A stretch of 64,000 bases of DNA, taken from contig NZ_FNHV01000014.1 in the NCBI RefSeq assembly GCF_900103585.1, positions 186,001 through 250,000 on the forward strand. Direction: 5' to 3'. Below the pieces are notes generated by a model, which saw nothing but the letters and a program-made list of their open reading frames with translations, had not been told where the DNA came from and did not search any database. Origin of the DNA: Streptomyces sp. cf386. GTDB taxonomy: Bacteria; Actinomycetota; Actinomycetes; Streptomycetales; Streptomycetaceae. The number at the start of each line of letters is the position of its first letter. Position 1 is the stretch's first letter. Shown here piece by piece: positions 25,673 through 33,799 of the stretch. Both the position numbers and the translations under genes were made by a program.

Positions 25673-27820
25673 CTACGACTTCACGGCCTCCACCCGCACC
25701 GCACACGCCTTGAACTCCGGCATCCGCGACGTCGGATCCAGCGCCGGGTTGGTGAGGGTGTTGGCGCGTCCCTCGCCCGGCCAGTGGAACGGCATGAAGA
25801 CGGTGTCCGGGCGGATGCCGGTCGTGATGCGGGCCGGGGCCACCGCGCGGCCCCGGCGTGAGACCACGGCCACCGGATCGCCCTCGACCGCCCCGAGCCG
25901 CGCCGCCAGCCGGGGATGCAGCTCCACGAACGGGCCGGGCGCGGCGGCGTTCAGCTCGGCGACGCGGCGGGTCTGGGCGCCGGACTGGTACTGCGCGACG
26001 ACCCGGCCGGTGGTCAGCAGCACCGGGTACTCGTCGTCGGGTTCCTCGGCGGCGGCCCGGTGCGAGACGGGGGCGAACCGTGCCCGTCCGTCGGGGGTGG
26101 CGAACCGGTCGAGGAAGAGGCGGGGGGTGCCGGGATGGTGCGGGGCGGCGCCCTCGGAGATCTCGGAACTACCGGATTCCTCGGAGATCTCGGAGTTCTC
26201 GACGCTACCCGGGCACGGCCAGAACACGCCGTTCTCCTCCGCCAGCCTGCGGTAGGTGATGCCCGAGTAGTCGGCCGCGCCGCCCGCACTCGCCCGGCGC
26301 AGCTCCTCGAAGACCTCCTCGGCGTCGGTCGGGAACCCCTTCTCCAGGCCCCGTTCACCGCCCAGCCGCGCGGCCAGCTCGTGCATGACCTCAAGGTCGC
26401 TGCGGATGCCCTCGGGCGGGGATATCGCCCGCCTGCGGAGCAGCACGCGGCCCTCCAGGTTGGTCGTCGTACCCGTCTCCTCGGCCCACTGTGTGACCGG
26501 CAGGACGACGTCCGCGAGCGCCGCCGTCTCCGACAGGACGACGTCACAGACGGCGAGGAAATCGAGCGACTTGATGCGCTCCTCGATGTGCGCGGCACGC
26601 GGCGCCGACACCACCGGGTTCGAGGCCATCAGCAGCAGGGCCTTGATGTCGGTACCCAACGCGTCCAGCAGCTCGTACGCACTGCGCCCCGGCCCCGGCA
26701 GGCTGTCCGGGTCCACGCCCCACACCGCGGCGACATGCCGCCGCGCGTCCGGGTCGTCCAACTTCCTGTAGCCGGGCAACTGGTCGGCCTTCTGGCCGTG
26801 TTCGCGTCCGCCCTGCCCGTTGCCCTGCCCGGTGAGGCAGCCGTATCCGGACAGCGGCCGGCCCGCCCGTCCCGTCGCCAGGCACAGATTGATCCACGCG
26901 CCCACGGTGTCGGTGCCCTTGGACTGCTGCTCGGGCCCGCGCGCGGTCAGCACCATCGCGTGCTCCGGCTCGCAGAACATCCGTACGGCTTCCCGGAGTT
27001 GGGGAACGGACACCCCCGTGATCCGCTCCACGTACTCCGGCCAGTGCGCCATGGCCGCGGCCCGCGCGTCCTCCCAGCCGACCGTGCGCTCCTGGACGTA
27101 CTCCTCGTCGACCCGCCCCTCGGCGACGACCAGGTGCAGCAGGCCGAGGGCGAGGGCGAGGTCGGTGCCCGGGCGGGGTGAGAGGTGCAGGTCGGCCTGT
27201 TCGGCGGTCTTGGTGCGGCGCGGGTCGATGACGATCAGGGTGCCGCCGTTCTCGCGCAGCTCGTTGAAGAAGCGGAGCGACGGGGGCATCGTCTCGGCGA
27301 GGTTGGAGCCGACGAGGATGACGCAGCCCGTCCTGGGGATGTCCTCCAGCGGGAACGGCAGCCCCCGGTCGAGGCCGAACGCCTTGATCCCGGCCGCGGC
27401 GGCCGACGACATGCAGAACCGGCCGTTGTAGTCGATCTGCGAGGTGCCGAGCACGATCCTCGCGAACTTGCCGAGGCTGTAGGCCTTCTCGTTCGTCAGG
27501 CCGCCCCCGCCGAAGACCCCGCACGCGTCCGGGCCATGTTCCGTACGCGTGCGTGCGAGGCCCTCGGCGACGCGATCCAGCGCCTCGTCCCAGGTGGCCG
27601 GCACGAGCGTGCCGCCCGACCGCACCAACGGCGAGGTCAGGCGCACACTCGACGCCAGCACCGCGGGCGCCGTACGACCCTTGCCGCACAGTGCCCCCTT
27701 GTTCACCGGGAAGTCCGGTCGCTCGACCACCGCGACACCCCCGTCCTGCTGGGGCGTGAGGTTCATTCCGCACTGCAGGGCGCAGTACGGGCAGTGCGTG
27801 GGCGTCGCGGAGTTCGGCAT
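25673..27820 (-). CDS. nasA: Assimilatory nitrate reductase catalytic subunit NasA
   Basis: 715 residues. Molybdopterin oxidoreductase of the NasA/NapA branch, reducing nitrate to nitrite in the cytoplasm. The N-terminal [4Fe-4S] ligands Cys10, Cys13, Cys17 and Cys45 are present, followed by Mo-bisMGD domains (NGRFCMSSAAAAGIKAFG, GSNLAETMPP, GQGNGQGGREHG) and a C-terminal MopB_CT domain (LLTTGRVVAQYQSGAQTRR). No Tat signal is present, consistent with assimilation. Between the Mo and C-terminal domains, at about residues 538-556, there is a Ser/Glu-rich insert made by a duplicated 17-base sequence. A GlnR-like box lies 24-50 bases upstream. Nitrite product goes to NirBD. Confidence 0.93.
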   Translation of the reverse strand: MPNSATPTHCPYCALQCGMNLTPQQDGGVAVVERPDFPVNKGALCGKGRTAPAVLASSVRLTSPLVRSGGTLVPATWDEALDRVAEGLARTRTEHGPDACGVFGGGGLTNEKAYSLGKFARIVLGTSQIDYNGRFCMSSAAAAGIKAFGLDRGLPFPLEDIPRTGCVILVGSNLAETMPPSLRFFNELRENGGTLIVIDPRRTKTAEQADLHLSPRPGTDLALALGLLHLVVAEGRVDEEYVQERTVGWEDARAAAMAHWPEYVERITGVSVPQLREAVRMFCEPEHAMVLTARGPEQQSKGTDTVGAWINLCLATGRAGRPLSGYGCLTGQGNGQGGREHGQKADQLPGYRKLDDPDARRHVAAVWGVDPDSLPGPGRSAYELLDALGTDIKALLLMASNPVVSAPRAAHIEERIKSLDFLAVCDVVLSETAALADVVLPVTQWAEETGTTTNLEGRVLLRRRAISPPEGIRSDLEVMHELAARLGGERGLEKGFPTDAEEVFEELRRASAGGAADYSGITYRRLAEENGVFWPCPGSVENSEISEESGSSEISEGAAPHHPGTPRLFLDRFATPDGRARFAPVSHRAAAEEPDDEYPVLLTTGRVVAQYQSGAQTRRVAELNAAAPGPFVELHPRLAARLGAVEGDPVAVVSRRGRAVAPARITTGIRPDTVFMPFHWPGEGRANTLTNPALDPTSRMPEFKACAVRVEAVKS

Positions 27821-27843
27821 GTCGTTCAGCGTGCGTCGGGAGT

Positions 27844-27870
27844 GTTACGTGCGGGGCGGCTCCCTGTTAC
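27844..27870 (-). promoter_or_regulatory. Candidate GlnR box upstream of nasA
   Basis: Minus strand: GTAAC, 17 bases, GTAAC (27870-27866 and 27848-27844), 22 bases apart as the two a-half-sites of a GlnR box. A weak GACGC lies one period further toward the gene. The elements are 24 and 46 bases from the nasA start codon, the same offsets as in the nir operon box. Confidence 0.65.
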
Positions 27871-27928
27871 GCAGCCGGGACGGTGACCTCCCTGCCGCGG
27901 CCGGGCGGCGGTGAGCTTCGCCCCCGCG

Positions 27929-28615
27929 TCAGCGGGCGGAGGCCAGTGCCCGGGCCACCCCCGGCTCCCGCGGCCCGAGGAACCGGGGATCCGGCTCGAA
28001 GACGGCGTCCAGGGCGGCCTTGCTCGCCGCGAGGATCTCCCTGGTGCCGCCGTAGTACCAGGTGGCGTCGTGCTTGGCCTCGACCCCCACGCCGTACGAC
28101 GCCACTCCCGCCTCCTCGCACAGCGCGACCGCCCGTCGGATGTGGAAGCCCTGGCTGATGAGCACCGCCTCGTCGACGCCGAAGATCTTCTTGGCGCGGA
28201 CACAGGAGTCCCAGGTGTCGAAGCCGGCGTAGTCGCTGACGATGCGGGAGTCGGGCACGCCGTGCCTGGTCAGATACGTGCGCATGGCGTCGGGCTCGTC
28301 GTAGTCCTTGCGGCTGTTGTCACCGGTGACGAGGATGACCTCGATCCGGCCCGCACGGTACAGCTTCGCCGCCGCGTCCAGCCGGTGGGCGAGGTACGGG
28401 GAGGGCTCGCCGTCCCACAGCCCGGCGCCGAAGACGACGGCGACGTCGGTGCGCGGCGCGTCGGCCGTGGTGCGCAGCCGGTCACCCGTGACGACGTACA
28501 TCCAGGTGGCCGGAAGCAGCGCCAGCACGCACCCGAACATCACGGTCTGCACGAGCCGCCGCTGCCCCGCGCGGGTGCGCGGCAGACGTGGTCTTCGCAG
28601 CTTCGGTCGGCGCAT
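27929..28615 (-). CDS. DUF218/SanA-YdcF family membrane protein
   Basis: 228 residues from the ATG at 28615. A basic N-terminus (RRPKLRRPRLPR) and one membrane helix at about residues 22-42 are followed by an extracytoplasmic DUF218 domain. Its motifs are VVFGAGLWDGEPS, LVTGDNSRKDYDEP and ISQGFHIRRA, as in SanA, linked in E. coli to envelope barrier function and vancomycin exclusion at high temperature. The reaction is unknown. The gene is divergent from the chelatase gene. Confidence 0.85.
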   Translation of the reverse strand: MRRPKLRRPRLPRTRAGQRRLVQTVMFGCVLALLPATWMYVVTGDRLRTTADAPRTDVAVVFGAGLWDGEPSPYLAHRLDAAAKLYRAGRIEVILVTGDNSRKDYDEPDAMRTYLTRHGVPDSRIVSDYAGFDTWDSCVRAKKIFGVDEAVLISQGFHIRRAVALCEEAGVASYGVGVEAKHDATWYYGGTREILAASKAALDAVFEPDPRFLGPREPGVARALASAR

Positions 28616-28838
28616 TCGGACGGTCCCTCCCGGTCGGCACACAGCCTGTCCTCGACAGTCAGGGACGTCCTGTCAGGGTCGTCGGTTCACCGCCTCGAAC
28701 GTGACCAGCTTCACTTCACCCACCGAAACCGCAGGTCACGCCACCTCACACACCCCAGGAACCCCACCGTGAACCCGGCGTAAACACCCGTTATTCACGC
28801 GCAACGGGGAGGCAACGTCCCGCCCTCACCATCGATCC

Positions 28839-29726
28839 ATGACGGCGTCGAACCCTCCTCGCGACGAGTCCACGACCCTCCCCGGCCCGGGGGCCCACCT
28901 CGACAGTACGGCGCACATCATGAACCGGATCAGCAGCCAGCTCGCCCGCCAGCTCAGCCTCGTCTCGCTCGACGGCAGGCGGCGCCCCGAACCGCCCGCG
29001 CTGGTCGTCGTGGCCCACGGCAGCCGCGACCCGCGCGCCCTGAGCACCGTCCGCGCCCTCCTCGACGAGGTCCGCGAGCTGCGCCCCGCCCTGCCGGTCC
29101 ACCTCGGCCACATCGAGCTGAACGAGCCCCTGCTCCCCGACACCCTCGCCGCCCTCGGCGACCGCGAGGCGATCCTCGTCCCGCTCCTCCTCAGCCGCGG
29201 CTACCACATCAAGCGCGACATCCCCGAGATGGCCGCCGAGTCGCCGGTACGCGCACGCGTGGCCGGCGCCCTCGGCCCGCACCCCCTGCTGGTCGAGGCC
29301 CTGTACACCCGTCTGGTGGAGGCGGGCTGGCGCACCCGCATGGACGAGCCCACCCGCCGCAGCAGCGCGGTCGTCCTGGCGGCGGCGGGTTCCCGCGACC
29401 CCGAGTCAAAGGTGGACACGTCCCGCACGGCCCAGCTCCTCGCCAACCGCCTGGGCGTCCCCGTGATCCCGGCCTACGCGACGACAGCGGCCCCCACGGT
29501 CCCCGACGCGCTGCGCGCCCTGGCAACCCGAGGCCGCACCAGAGTGGCCGTGGCCTCGTACTTCACGGCCCCGGGCCGCTTCGCAACGGAGTCCGCGCAG
29601 GCGGCCCCCTGGATCGCCTCGGCCCCCCTGGGCACCCACCCGGCGATGGCGAGCCTGCTCCTCCACCGCTACGACCAGATGGCGGCGACGCCGGTGACGA
29701 CAGCACCGGAGTTGGCGTCGGCTTAA
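28839..29726 (+). CDS. Sirohydrochlorin chelatase (CbiX/SirB type), duplicated form
   Basis: 295 residues containing two CbiX-like halves. The first (about 45-165) opens with VVVAHGSRDP, which carries the metal-binding His, and has a second His in SRGYHIKRD. The second half (about 175-285) opens with VVLAAAGSRDP, so the active-site His is replaced and this half is probably structural. The enzyme inserts Fe(II) (or Co) into sirohydrochlorin; siroheme is required by NirB in this same window. No signal peptide. About 40 N-terminal residues before the fold look disordered. It lies divergent from the DUF218 gene, about 1 kb from nasA. Confidence 0.85.
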   Translation: MTASNPPRDESTTLPGPGAHLDSTAHIMNRISSQLARQLSLVSLDGRRRPEPPALVVVAHGSRDPRALSTVRALLDEVRELRPALPVHLGHIELNEPLLPDTLAALGDREAILVPLLLSRGYHIKRDIPEMAAESPVRARVAGALGPHPLLVEALYTRLVEAGWRTRMDEPTRRSSAVVLAAAGSRDPESKVDTSRTAQLLANRLGVPVIPAYATTAAPTVPDALRALATRGRTRVAVASYFTAPGRFATESAQAAPWIASAPLGTHPAMASLLLHRYDQMAATPVTTAPELASA

Positions 29727-29750
29727 AACGCCGGGGAGGGCAGTGCCGTC

Positions 29751-29803
29751 AGGGGCGCGGGGCTGTATCGATGTGCGGCTCCGCCGCGTGGGCGCGACCA
29801 GCC
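29751..29803. repeat. Intergenic repeat, type B copy 1
   Basis: A 53-base element identical at 51 of 53 positions to 37208-37260. Its ends match the type A palindrome (AGGGGCGCGGGG at one side, GCGACCAGCC at the other), with an internal insert containing GCGGCTCCGCCGC that can form its own hairpin. It lies between the chelatase stop and the dgt start. Confidence 0.85.
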
Positions 29804-29890
29804 CCCCACGACCCGCACTCGCCAGACACCAGAACCCGGCAGACGCAAAGGCGCACTCCGTTTGTCACCACCTGCCCGTACTGTCGAGTC

Positions 29891-31144
29891 ATGCCGTACG
29901 ACCTGCCGTCAACCGAACGCTGGGCCCCCGAACCGGACAAGCGCCCCGGCCGAACCGCCTTCCAACGCGACCGCGCCCGAATCCTGCACTCCGCCGCGCT
30001 CAGAAGGCTCGCGGGCAAGACCCAGGTCGTCACCCCAGGAACCCACAGCAACGCCTGGGACCCCAGCCCGAGAACCCGCCTCACCCACTCCCTGGAGTGC
30101 GCCCAGGTAGGCCGAGAACTAGGCGCAGCTCTCGGCTGCGACCCCGACCTCGTGGAGGCAGCCTGCCTCTCCCACGACCTCGGCCACCCCCCGTTCGGCC
30201 ACAACGGCGAGGTCGCCCTCAACGAGTTCGCCGAGGACTGCGGCGGCTTCGAGGGCAACGCCCAGTCCCTGAGACTCCTCACCCGCATCGAGCCCAAGCG
30301 GTTCACCCCGGAGGGCTCCGTGGGCCTCAACCTCACCCGGGCCACCCTCGACGCCGCCACCAAGTACCCCTGGCCCCGCGGCGCCCACCCCACCGACCCG
30401 ACGTCACCGAAGTTCGGCGTCTACGAGGACGACCGCCCCGTCTTCGACTGGGTCCGCAAGGACGCCCCCGGCGCCCGCACCACCTTCGAGGCCCAGGTCA
30501 TGGACTGGTCCGACGATGTGGCGTACTCCGTGCACGACGTCGAGGACGGCCTGCACGCCGGCCACATCGACCCCAACTGCCTGCACGCGGAGCCCGAACG
30601 CCGGGCGGTCTTCGCGGTGGCCATCGGACGGTACGTCCCCGAGGACACCGACCCGGCCGAACTCGCCGCCGCCCTCGACCGGCTCCAGGACGAGGAGTGG
30701 TGGCCGCACGGCTACGACGGCTCCGCCGTCGCCCAGGCCCGCCTCAAGGACGCCACCAGCCAGCTCATCGGCCGTTTCTGCCTGGCCGCGGAGAGCGCCA
30801 CGCGCGCGGCGTACGGCGACGGCCGGCTCACCCGCTACGGCGCCGAACTCGTCGTACCGCACGAGACCCGCCTGGAGTGTGCGGTGCTCAAGGCGGTCGC
30901 CGACCGGTATGTCATGCAGCGCGCCGAGCAGGAGCGGCTCCGCGCCGACCAGCGGATCGTGGTCGCCGAACTGGCCGAGGCGCTCACCACCCGCGCGCCC
31001 GACGGGCTCGACCCGCAGTTCCGGGCCCTGTTCGACGTGGCCGCCGACGACCGCGCCCGCAAGCGCGTGATCGTCGACCAGATCGCGTCCCTGACGGACG
31101 CGTCGGCGCGCGCGCTGCACACACGGCTCACCCAACGTGCCTGA
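29891..31144 (+). CDS. dgt: Deoxyguanosinetriphosphate triphosphohydrolase-like protein
   Basis: 417 residues from the ATG at 29891, where family similarity begins (ERWAPEPDKRPGRTAFQRDRARILHS pattern); the upstream in-frame stretch runs through a repeat and is not coding. HD-domain metal ligands are visible: His in TRLTHSLE, the HD pair in CLSHDLGHPPFGHNGE, and a later Asp in MDWSDDVAYSVHDVED. The enzyme hydrolyses dGTP or other dNTPs to the nucleoside and tripolyphosphate. It lies upstream of the dnaG locus, and nearness to primase is usual in actinobacteria. There is no clear ribosome-binding site before the start. Confidence 0.92.
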   Translation: MPYDLPSTERWAPEPDKRPGRTAFQRDRARILHSAALRRLAGKTQVVTPGTHSNAWDPSPRTRLTHSLECAQVGRELGAALGCDPDLVEAACLSHDLGHPPFGHNGEVALNEFAEDCGGFEGNAQSLRLLTRIEPKRFTPEGSVGLNLTRATLDAATKYPWPRGAHPTDPTSPKFGVYEDDRPVFDWVRKDAPGARTTFEAQVMDWSDDVAYSVHDVEDGLHAGHIDPNCLHAEPERRAVFAVAIGRYVPEDTDPAELAAALDRLQDEEWWPHGYDGSAVAQARLKDATSQLIGRFCLAAESATRAAYGDGRLTRYGAELVVPHETRLECAVLKAVADRYVMQRAEQERLRADQRIVVAELAEALTTRAPDGLDPQFRALFDVAADDRARKRVIVDQIASLTDASARALHTRLTQRA

Positions 31145-31168
31145 AGGGCCCCGTGCATCCGTACGGGC

Positions 31169-32155
31169 CTAGAGCGCACCGTTCAGGAGGGCGTCGCCGA
31201 GCTGGGTCCGCCGATGGAACACCCGGTTTCCCTGCCGCCGTGACTCCACCAGCCCCGCCTCCCGCAGCACCGTCGCATGCCGGCTGGCCGTCGGCGGGGT
31301 GAGCTGGAGGAGTTCGGCGAGCGCGGTCGTGGTGTGCGGATACTCCAGCGCGTCCAGGACCATGGCCCGGGTGGGGCCGATCAGCTGGGCCACCGGCAGC
31401 TGCCCGGAGGCCTCCCGCCGGGAGCGGGCCAGCCAGCCGGGCGCCGGGTGCAGCGGATGGACCAGGACGGGGTCGAGGTGCGGGTCGGCGAGCGTCACCG
31501 GGGTGCGGATGCAGAAGAAGGCCGGGACGATCGTCAGCGGGCGCCCGTCCAGCAGTAGCGCCCGGTGGAAGGGATAGTCGGTGACCAGCGCCTCCTCCTC
31601 CCGGCCGAGGACCGTGCGGTAGCTCTCGAGCAGGCCTTGGGGACCCGAGCTCAGAGCCGCCTCCGCCCGCACCGAGCGGTCCGCCGCCACCGCCGCGCGG
31701 ATCGCCGGGAGATACGGCTCCACCGCCACCGCGTAGTAGCGGATCAGCGCCTCGCCGAGCAGCTCCAGTGCCCGCGGGTCGCCCTCGCCGAGCCGCCGGA
31801 AACCTGGCGGCGGGGCCTTCGGGAACAGCTTCGACAGCTCGTGCGTGAGCCGGCGCCTCGGGGTGCCGAGCACCAGGTCGATGCCCACCTCGAGGTCCGC
31901 GACGCCCTGCCCGGGAGTCAGAAAGTCCGGGAAGTACGCGGCACGGCGCGCGAGCAGCATCAGCGCGGTCGCCGTCGAGGTCAGCCCCTTCCGGGCGAGC
32001 GCGGCGCGCACCTCGCGCCGCCACGGGTCGAAGACCAGCGAGGCGCCGCGGTCCTGCAGCCGCATCAGGCTCAGCACGGTCTCCCAGAGCGGGTCCGGCT
32101 CCCCCGCGACCCGTAATCGGTTCAGATCCTCCGCCGTGAAGTCGATACGCAGCAT
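31169..32155 (-). CDS. ArsR-type winged-helix regulator with large N-terminal domain
   Basis: 328 residues. The DNA-binding winged helix is at the C-terminus, about residues 245-315 (TTTALAELLQLTPPTASRHATVLREAGLVESRRQGN), with an ArsR-like recognition helix. The first 240 residues form a domain seen in many Streptomyces regulators, beginning LRIDFTAEDLNRLRVA. There are no CxxC or metal-binding Cys motifs, so it is not a metal sensor of the classic kind. A palindrome 16-33 bases upstream of the start (32171-32188) is a candidate autoregulatory operator. It converges on dgt. Confidence 0.85.
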   Translation of the reverse strand: MLRIDFTAEDLNRLRVAGEPDPLWETVLSLMRLQDRGASLVFDPWRREVRAALARKGLTSTATALMLLARRAAYFPDFLTPGQGVADLEVGIDLVLGTPRRRLTHELSKLFPKAPPPGFRRLGEGDPRALELLGEALIRYYAVAVEPYLPAIRAAVAADRSVRAEAALSSGPQGLLESYRTVLGREEEALVTDYPFHRALLLDGRPLTIVPAFFCIRTPVTLADPHLDPVLVHPLHPAPGWLARSRREASGQLPVAQLIGPTRAMVLDALEYPHTTTALAELLQLTPPTASRHATVLREAGLVESRRQGNRVFHRRTQLGDALLNGAL

Positions 32156-32504
32156 GCGTCCCCCGCAGCCTGTGCAAGCGTTTGCTCAACTCCTCCACCG
32201 TAGCCACGGAACGGGCGAGGTCCACGGAGCGCGCCGTGCACTTTGCGTTCTGAACGAATGTCCCGACAACTCCCGGCCATCGCGGGACCCTTGGCGCGGT
32301 GGGGGAGCGCCTGTCCCGGGGGGAGGCAGGCGCGCCGCCGGCCTTCTCCGCGGAGCACTCAGGGGCCCGCGACGGGTGAGACACATGGGGCGAACGGGCA
32401 CTCGAAAGTGACCCTGCGTGGCCTGATCGGGTCACCCCCTCTTCCCGCATCACGCTGCGTGCGGGACGCTCGCATGTGGCGGCACCCTTACGAGGAGGCA
32501 TCAA
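32156..32504. other. Divergent promoter region, 349 bases
   Basis: It separates the ArsR-type regulator from the flavoprotein gene. It holds the palindrome at 32171-32188 and, nearest 32505, a GAGGAGG ribosome-binding site. Nothing else recognisable was found. Confidence 0.6.
32171..32188. promoter_or_regulatory. Candidate operator palindrome
   Basis: TGTGCAAGCGTTTGCTCA is an imperfect inverted repeat centred on CG (core GCAAGC/GTTTGC, one mismatch). Placed 16-33 bases before the ATG of the regulator gene, it would overlap a promoter or the leader, which suits autorepression. The CG-centred form is more typical of LacI-family operators, so the binder is uncertain. Confidence 0.4.
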
Positions 32505-33770
32505 GTGGTCGACGCGGATCAGACATTCGTCATCGTCGGCGGAGGACTCGCCGGCGCGAAGGCGGCCGAGACACTCCGTTCGGAGGGCTTCACCGGGCGG
32601 GTGATACTGATCTGCGACGAGCGCGACCACCCGTACGAGCGGCCGCCCCTCTCCAAGGGCTACCTCCTCGGCAAGGAGGAGCGCGACAGCGTCTTCGTGC
32701 ACGAGCCCGCCTGGTACGCGCGCAACGACATCGAACTGCACCTCGGCCAGACCGTCGACGCGATCGACCGCGAGGCGAAGTCGGTGCGGTTCGGCGAGGA
32801 CGGCACGGTCGTCCACTACGACAAGCTCCTGCTGGCCACCGGTGCCGAGCCGCGCCGCCTGGACATCCCGGGCACGGACCTGGCCGGCGTCCACCACCTG
32901 CGCCGCCTCGCGCACGCCGAGCGCCTCAAGGGCGTCCTGATGTCGCTGGGCCGCGACAACGGGCACATCGTGATCGCCGGCGCCGGCTGGATCGGCCTGG
33001 AGGTCGCGGCGGCGGCCCGCGAGTACGGCGCCGAGGTCACCGTCGTCGAGCCGGAGCCGACCCCGCTGCACGGCGTCCTCGGCCCGGAGCTGGGCGGGCT
33101 CTTCGGCGAGCTGCACCGCGACCACGGGGTGCGGTTCCACTTCGGCAGGCGGCTGACGGAGATCGTCGGCCAGGACGGCATGGTGCTGGCCGCGCGCACC
33201 GACGACGGCGAGGAGCACCCCGCGCACGACGTCCTGGCGGCGATCGGCGCGGCCCCCCGCATCGGCCTCGCGGAGGCGGCGGGGCTGGAGATCGCCGACC
33301 GCGCCCACGGCCACGGCGTGGTGGTCGACGAGCGGCTGCGCACCTCCGACCCCGACATCTACGCGGCCGGCGACGTCGCGTCCTTCCCGCACGCCCTGTT
33401 CGACACCCGGCTGCGGGTGGAGCACTGGGCCAACGCGCTGAACGGGGGACCGGCGGCGGCGCGGGCGATGCTCGGGCAGGACGTCGTCTACGACCGGGTG
33501 CCCTATTTCTTCTCCGACCAGTACGACTTGGGGATGGAGTACAGCGGGTGGGCGCCGCCGGGGTCGTACGACGAAGTGGTGATCCGGGGGGACGCCGGGA
33601 AGCGGGAGTTCATCGCGTTCTGGGTGAAGGGCGGCAGGGTCCTGGCCGGGATGAATGTGAATGTGTGGGACGTCACAGAGCCGATCCAGCAGCTGATCCG
33701 CTCCAAGGCCCAGGTGAACACGGAGGCGCTGGCGGACCCGCACGTTCCGCTCGAAAGCCTCGTCTCTTAG
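32505..33770 (+). CDS. FAD-dependent ferredoxin/putidaredoxin reductase-like protein
   Basis: 421 residues, GTG start with GAGGAGG 8 bases upstream. FAD motif GGGLAGAKAAETLR, the PPLSKGYLLG segment, NAD motif GAGWIGLEVAAAAREYG, and the AAGDVASFPH motif near residue 285, then the small C-terminal reductase domain. This is the layout of NADH:ferredoxin reductases that feed P450s and Rieske oxygenases (BphA4/PdR class) and of AIF-type proteins. No ferredoxin gene is adjacent. A separate Rieske oxygenase lies 18 kb away; a link is only speculative. Confidence 0.9.
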   Translation: MVDADQTFVIVGGGLAGAKAAETLRSEGFTGRVILICDERDHPYERPPLSKGYLLGKEERDSVFVHEPAWYARNDIELHLGQTVDAIDREAKSVRFGEDGTVVHYDKLLLATGAEPRRLDIPGTDLAGVHHLRRLAHAERLKGVLMSLGRDNGHIVIAGAGWIGLEVAAAAREYGAEVTVVEPEPTPLHGVLGPELGGLFGELHRDHGVRFHFGRRLTEIVGQDGMVLAARTDDGEEHPAHDVLAAIGAAPRIGLAEAAGLEIADRAHGHGVVVDERLRTSDPDIYAAGDVASFPHALFDTRLRVEHWANALNGGPAAARAMLGQDVVYDRVPYFFSDQYDLGMEYSGWAPPGSYDEVVIRGDAGKREFIAFWVKGGRVLAGMNVNVWDVTEPIQQLIRSKAQVNTEALADPHVPLESLVS

Positions 33771-33799
33771 GTGTCAGTGCACCCCCGTAGAATCACTGC

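Noticed and set aside
28780..28800. A third GlnR box before the chelatase gene
   Set aside because: GTAAA is present but the following elements do not fit the GTnAC-n6-GAAAC spacing on either strand.
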